DNA of 64,000 bases. It comes from Ferranicluibacter quercicola (lineage in GTDB: Bacteria > Pseudomonadota > Alphaproteobacteria > Rhizobiales > Rhizobiaceae). Shown in pieces: positions 63,799 to 64,000 of this stretch. Below the pieces are notes generated by a model, which saw nothing but the letters and a program-made list of their open reading frames with translations, did not search any database and was not told the DNA's origin. Made by a program: the position numbers and the translations under genes. Within the stretch, counting starts at the first letter, position 1, and each line of letters begins with the position of its first letter. The DNA lies in contig NZ_JAJOZR010000004.1 of assembly GCF_021168455.1 (NCBI RefSeq), forward strand, positions 62,001 to 126,000. The letters run 5' to 3'.

Positions 63799-64000
63799 GC
63801 GCGATCGTCGCCCCTGCCGGCGTGTTCCGGCCGCAGCTGGCCGCGTTCGGGCTCATCGGCTCGGCGGCGGTCGCCTTCGGCGTGTTCCTTCAGGGCTTCG
63901 TCATCGTCGAGCCAGCGCCGCACGAGCTGTTCGTCGCGGCTCTCATCGGGGTCTGGGCGTTCTGTGGCCTGCGCATCTCGCGCTCCACGGCGCCGCTCTT
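63795..64000 (+). CDS. membrane protein, probably polysaccharide polymerase/O-antigen ligase family (partial, cut by window edge)
   Basis: Frame opens at a TTG that overlaps the stop of the sugar transferase (TTGA) and runs to the window edge, 68 codons. The translation (SAIVAPAGVFRPQLAAFGLIGSAAVAFGVFL...) shows two hydrophobic helices. Position and hydrophobicity suggest the Wzy-type polymerase or ligase of this cluster, but too little is visible to prove it. Confidence 0.6.
   Translation, partial: MSAIVAPAGVFRPQLAAFGLIGSAAVAFGVFLQGFVIVEPAPHELFVAALIGVWAFCGLRISRSTAPL

Overview
The window is high-GC DNA from an alphaproteobacterial chromosome, most likely Rhizobiaceae (Rhizobium/Agrobacterium/Shinella-like). 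This rests on the full 14-gene nuo order, the lon-hupB and clpP-clpX neighbourhood on one strand, rplM-rpsI followed by an agmatinase and a type-2 argC, a DUF2842 gene beside heme A synthase, and an exopolysaccharide cluster resembling the rhizobial unipolar-polysaccharide/glucomannan type. The genus is inference. Most of the window is ordinary core chromosome with long operons and few mobile traces.

Layout. 1-16451 (minus): respiratory complex I operon nuoA-B-C-D-E-F-G-H-I-J-K-L-M-N, with nuoN cut by the left edge. Three extra genes sit inside it: a four-helix-bundle (23S rRNA IVS-type) gene between nuoC and nuoD, bounded by inverted blocks of heptamer repeats; a 56-codon ORF overlapping the nuoD stop; and a helix-hairpin-helix protein between nuoF and nuoG. 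16795-17391: tRNA-Asp(GTC) on minus with promoter and terminator, then tRNA-Val(TAC) on plus. 17537-23009 (minus): a four-gene peptide ABC transporter. 23438-25504: a strip of small genes, including a 52-residue proline-rich protein and a DUF4174 protein. 25732-30479 (minus): a YhaO/YhaN (SbcD/SbcC-like) pair, with a MarR regulator on the other strand.

31317-41145: a secreted phytase-like esterase behind a perfect Pho-box-like site, then hupB, lon, an AraC regulator plus a secreted PEBP protein, clpX and clpP. 41146-43669: a membrane-anchored phospholipase D and an endonuclease/exonuclease/phosphatase protein in one operon. 44034-50710: an unlinked set (P450, cupin, O-acetylhomoserine sulfhydrylase, PAS-GGDEF cyclase, CoA-binding protein, EamA permease, enoyl-CoA hydratase). 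50914-56460: rplM-rpsI with a strong promoter, a hairpin in the leader and a terminator, then agmatinase, argC, heme A synthase, DUF2842 and a phosphoesterase. 56605-64000: an exopolysaccharide cluster with a GNAT/CelD-like protein, a Wzz/GumC-type protein whose kinase domain has lost its Walker A lysine, a Wza-type lipoprotein, a GT4 glycosyltransferase, a polyprenyl glycosylphosphotransferase, and the start of a membrane protein that may be the polymerase or ligase.

No CRISPR array, insertion sequence, prophage or classical defence island is visible. The best candidates for something undescribed are the heptamer-flanked element in the nuo operon, the small extra genes of that operon, the Pho-box-driven phytase-like gene, and the degenerate kinase fused to the polysaccharide co-polymerase.
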